A DNA stretch of 60,322 nucleotides from the NCBI GenBank assembly GCA_947629775.1, contig CANRFA010000010.1, forward strand, positions 1 through 60,322, written 5' to 3'. The notes beneath the pieces were generated by a model. It saw only the letters and a program-made list of their open reading frames with translations, was not told where the DNA came from and did no database searches. Source of the stretch: an uncultured Oscillospiraceae bacterium (lineage in GTDB: Bacteria; Bacillota; Clostridia; Oscillospirales; Oscillospiraceae). The position numbers and the translations under genes were made by a program. Position 1 is the stretch's first letter; each line of letters begins with the position of its first letter. This document shows positions 58,540-60,322 of the stretch, one piece after another.

Positions 58540-58695
58540 TCAGTCGGCGGGCGTAAAGGAGTCCTTATCCAGGCCGCACACGGGGCATTCCCAGTCGGCG
58601 GGCAGGTCCTCGAACGCGGTTCCGGGGGCGATGCCGTTGTCGGGATCACCGACAGCGGGATCGTAGACGTAGCCGCAGGGGCACTCATACTTCAT
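58540..58695 (-). CDS. Rubredoxin with unusual CxCG first knuckle
   Basis: A 51-residue iron protein for one-electron transfer in oxygen and peroxide detoxification. [19 protein letters not shown] and [14 protein letters not shown] are diagnostic. The second knuckle is regular (Cys37-Pro-Val-Cys40-Gly), but the first is Cys5-Pro-Cys7-Gly, one residue shorter than the normal CxxCG. AAAGGAGGTAC precedes ATG 58695. Monocistronic, with promoter and terminator. It follows the peroxide operon and could feed it with electrons. Confidence 0.93.
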   Translation of the reverse strand: MKYECPCGYVYDPAVGDPDNGIAPGTAFEDLPADWECPVCGLDKDSFTPAD

Positions 58696-58764
58696 CTGTT
58701 GTACCTCCTTTCAGAGAGAAACGCCGTGTTCTCCCGGGGGACCCCGGGGGAGGACGGCTATCCT

Positions 58765-58794
58765 ATTCTATCACGGACCGGCGGTCCTCCGCAA
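58765..58794 (-). promoter_or_regulatory. Promoter of the rubredoxin gene
   Basis: Minus strand TTGCGG (58789-58794), 18 bases, TAGAAT (58765-58770). Confidence 0.6.
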
Positions 58795-58868
58795 GACGTT
58801 TTCCCGGGGATTGCGGGGAAAGAAGCCGTCCGGCCGGGAAATCCGGTCGGACGGAGTCTGAAAAAACC

Positions 58869-60239
58869 TTACGAGGCGAACATGCTGATGTAGCCCTGGA
58901 TGAAGACCACAAGAATGATCACCGGCAGGATATAGGAGACGTAGAAGCGGATGGCCTTGGGGAATTTGGGGCCGTCGCCGGCGTTGGCCTCGGCCAGGAA
59001 GTTGTCCCAGCCCCAGCCATAGCGGCTGGTGCAGAAGAACACATAGACCAGGCTGCCCAGAGGCAGCAGGTTGTTGCTGACGATGAAGTCTTCGAAATCC
59101 AGGACCGTCGAGCCGGGGCCAAGGGGCTGGAACCCGCTGAGGAGGTTGAAGCCCAGGACACAGGGAAGAGACAGGACGATAATGGCGATCAGGTTGAACG
59201 CAACCACTTTCTTCCGGGGAATCCCGCCAAGGTCGATGGCGAAGGAGATGATATTCTCGAAGACGGCGATGATGGTGGAAGCCGCGGCGAAGAGCATGCA
59301 CAGGAAGAAGATGGTGCCCCAGATGCGGCCGCCAGCCATGTTGTTGAAGATGTTGGGCAGGGTGATGAAGATCAGCGGAGGGCCGCTGGCGGGCTGAATG
59401 CCATAGGCGAAACAGGCCGGAAAGATGATCATACCGGCGATCAGGGCGACGCCGGTGTCCAGCGCGGTTACGCAGGCGGCTTCGCCGGCCAGGGAGCGGG
59501 ACTTGTCGATGTAGCTGCCGAAGATGGCGATGGAGCCGATGCCGATGCTCAGCGTGAAGAAGCTCTGGCCCATGGCGGCGAAGATCACGCTGGGAAGTCC
59601 GGCTTCCACAGCCTTGCCGAAGTCGGGCAGCAGATAGAAGCGGATGCCCTCGCCGGCCCCCGGCAGGAGCGCGGAGTGAACGGCAAGGACGATCATCAGG
59701 ATCAGAAGGAGGACCATCATCACCTTCGTGATCTTCTCCACGCCTTTTTCCAGACCCAGGCTGCAGACGCCAAAGCAGACCGCAACCACGATGATCATGC
59801 ACAGGGCCATCAGACCGGGCTGTCCCATCAGGTTGCCGAACTCGGCTTCCACCTGAGCGGGTTCCAGGCCCTCAAAAAAGCCGGTGGCGGTGCGGAACAG
59901 GTAGAGCAGGATCCATCCCCCGATGGTGGTATAAAACATCATCAGCAGGTAGTTGCCCACCATGCCGGTATATTTGTGCAGGTGCCATTTTGTTCCTTTC
60001 GGTTCCAGGTTGTCGAAGGACATGGCGATGCTGGCCTGGCTGCCGCGGCCGACCGCGTATTCCATGACCATGATCGGCAGACCGAAGATCACCAGGAAGA
60101 ACAGGTAGATCAGCACGAAGGCCGCCCCGCCGTACTGGCCGGTGATGTAGGGGAAGCGCCACACGTTTCCCAGCCCGATGGCGCACCCGGCGGAAATCAG
60201 GATGAATCCCAACCGGGAGCCAAATTTCTCTCTTTTGAT
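58869..60239 (-). CDS. Sodium:neurotransmitter symporter family transporter, no standard start codon
   Basis: A Na+-coupled amino-acid-type transporter (NSS/LeuT fold) of about 447-456 residues, with some 11-12 helices. The SAGCAIGLGNVWRFPY motif in helix 1 binds substrate and Na+; GQSFFTLSIGIG and other core helices are intact. The NSS family normally begins with a short Arg-Glu-Lys-(Trp/Phe)-Gly-Ser-Arg-Leu-Gly segment, which is present in frame from 60239 but preceded only by ATC, GTT and ATT codons. AAAGGAG is 8 bases before the ATC at 60239-60237. The next TTG (60212) would cut the conserved segment and has no ribosome-binding site. Confidence 0.85.
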   Translation of the reverse strand: MKREKFGSRLGFILISAGCAIGLGNVWRFPYITGQYGGAAFVLIYLFFLVIFGLPIMVMEYAVGRGSQASIAMSFDNLEPKGTKWHLHKYTGMVGNYLLMMFYTTIGGWILLYLFRTATGFFEGLEPAQVEAEFGNLMGQPGLMALCMIIVVAVCFGVCSLGLEKGVEKITKVMMVLLLILMIVLAVHSALLPGAGEGIRFYLLPDFGKAVEAGLPSVIFAAMGQSFFTLSIGIGSIAIFGSYIDKSRSLAGEAACVTALDTGVALIAGMIIFPACFAYGIQPASGPPLIFITLPNIFNNMAGGRIWGTIFFLCMLFAAASTIIAVFENIISFAIDLGGIPRKKVVAFNLIAIIVLSLPCVLGFNLLSGFQPLGPGSTVLDFEDFIVSNNLLPLGSLVYVFFCTSRYGWGWDNFLAEANAGDGPKFPKAIRFYVSYILPVIILVVFIQGYISMFAS

Positions 60240-60282
60240 AACAATCTCTCCTTTCCTTCCCGAACGCGGGAAGCCTGCAGAC

Positions 60283-60312
60283 AGTATACACCTCTGAAAA
60301 AGGAACTGTCAA
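60283..60312 (-). promoter_or_regulatory. sigmaA promoter of the NSS transporter
   Basis: Minus strand TTGACA (60307-60312), 18 bases, TATACT (60283-60288). Confidence 0.78.
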
Positions 60313-60322
60313 GAAAACCCCG

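Overview
The window looks like a chromosomal segment of a high-GC, endospore-forming anaerobic Firmicute of the class Clostridia, probably a gut Oscillospiraceae-type organism. This is inferred from gene content only: spoVM-sipL-spoIVA, a six-gene Rnf complex, Rex, SLH-domain surface protein, rubredoxin, a dgt-dnaG-rpoD block and Firmicute teichoic-acid linkage genes. No species is claimed.

Layout. 1-775: end of a lower-GC gene abutting a YbjN-like gene that lacks a normal 5' end. 1006-3231 (-): a Suv3-type RNA helicase. 3404-6636 (+): a spore-coat basement cluster made of a 23-residue SpoVM, SipL and SpoIVA. 6687-9771 (-): yfcE-like phosphodiesterase, cardiolipin synthase, threonine aldolase. 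9834-10973 (+): three small unknown genes behind a sigmaK-like promoter. 11010-15185 (-): trpS, tagO, mnaA and an unknown membrane-anchored protein. 15426-16664 (+): DHHW-family protein. 16725-19706 (-): glgX, a HIT protein and tRNA-Gly(CCC). 19897-29084 (+): dgt, dnaG, rpoD, a giant Sel1-repeat gene and an unknown gene. 29187-33587 (-): rnc, acpP, mltG, a DJ-1 protein, tmk, tagA. 33778-35923 (+): rex, an SLH protein and a Cys-rich mini-protein. 36574-43292 (+): rnfCDGEAB and the nifS-nifU iron-sulfur pair. 43798-53850: an apparently uncharacterised catabolic island (HMG-CoA-lyase-like enzyme, TIM-barrel isomerase/dehydratase, AroE-like dehydrogenase, TRAP transporter, DMT permease, LysR regulator, ThDP enzyme). 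54398-58277 (-): a peroxide-response operon under an OhrR-type MarR regulator. 58540-60312 (-): a rubredoxin and a sodium-coupled transporter.

How the genes work together. SpoVM, SipL and SpoIVA form the platform on which the spore coat assembles. TagO, MnaA and TagA make the lipid-linked ManNAc-GlcNAc unit of cell-wall polymers, which may be what the SLH protein docks to. Rnf couples ferredoxin oxidation to ion pumping, Rex senses NADH/NAD+, and NifS/NifU supply its iron-sulfur clusters. The 43.8-53.9 kb island combines importer, oxidoreductase, C-C bond-cleaving enzymes and regulator, so it is the best candidate here for an undescribed pathway. The 54.4-58.3 kb operon joins a peroxidase, thiol-sensing repressor, radical SAM enzyme, nitroreductase and flavodoxin behind one promoter with a perfect palindrome.

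Limits: no database search was possible; family names come from recognised motifs and overall sequence character.
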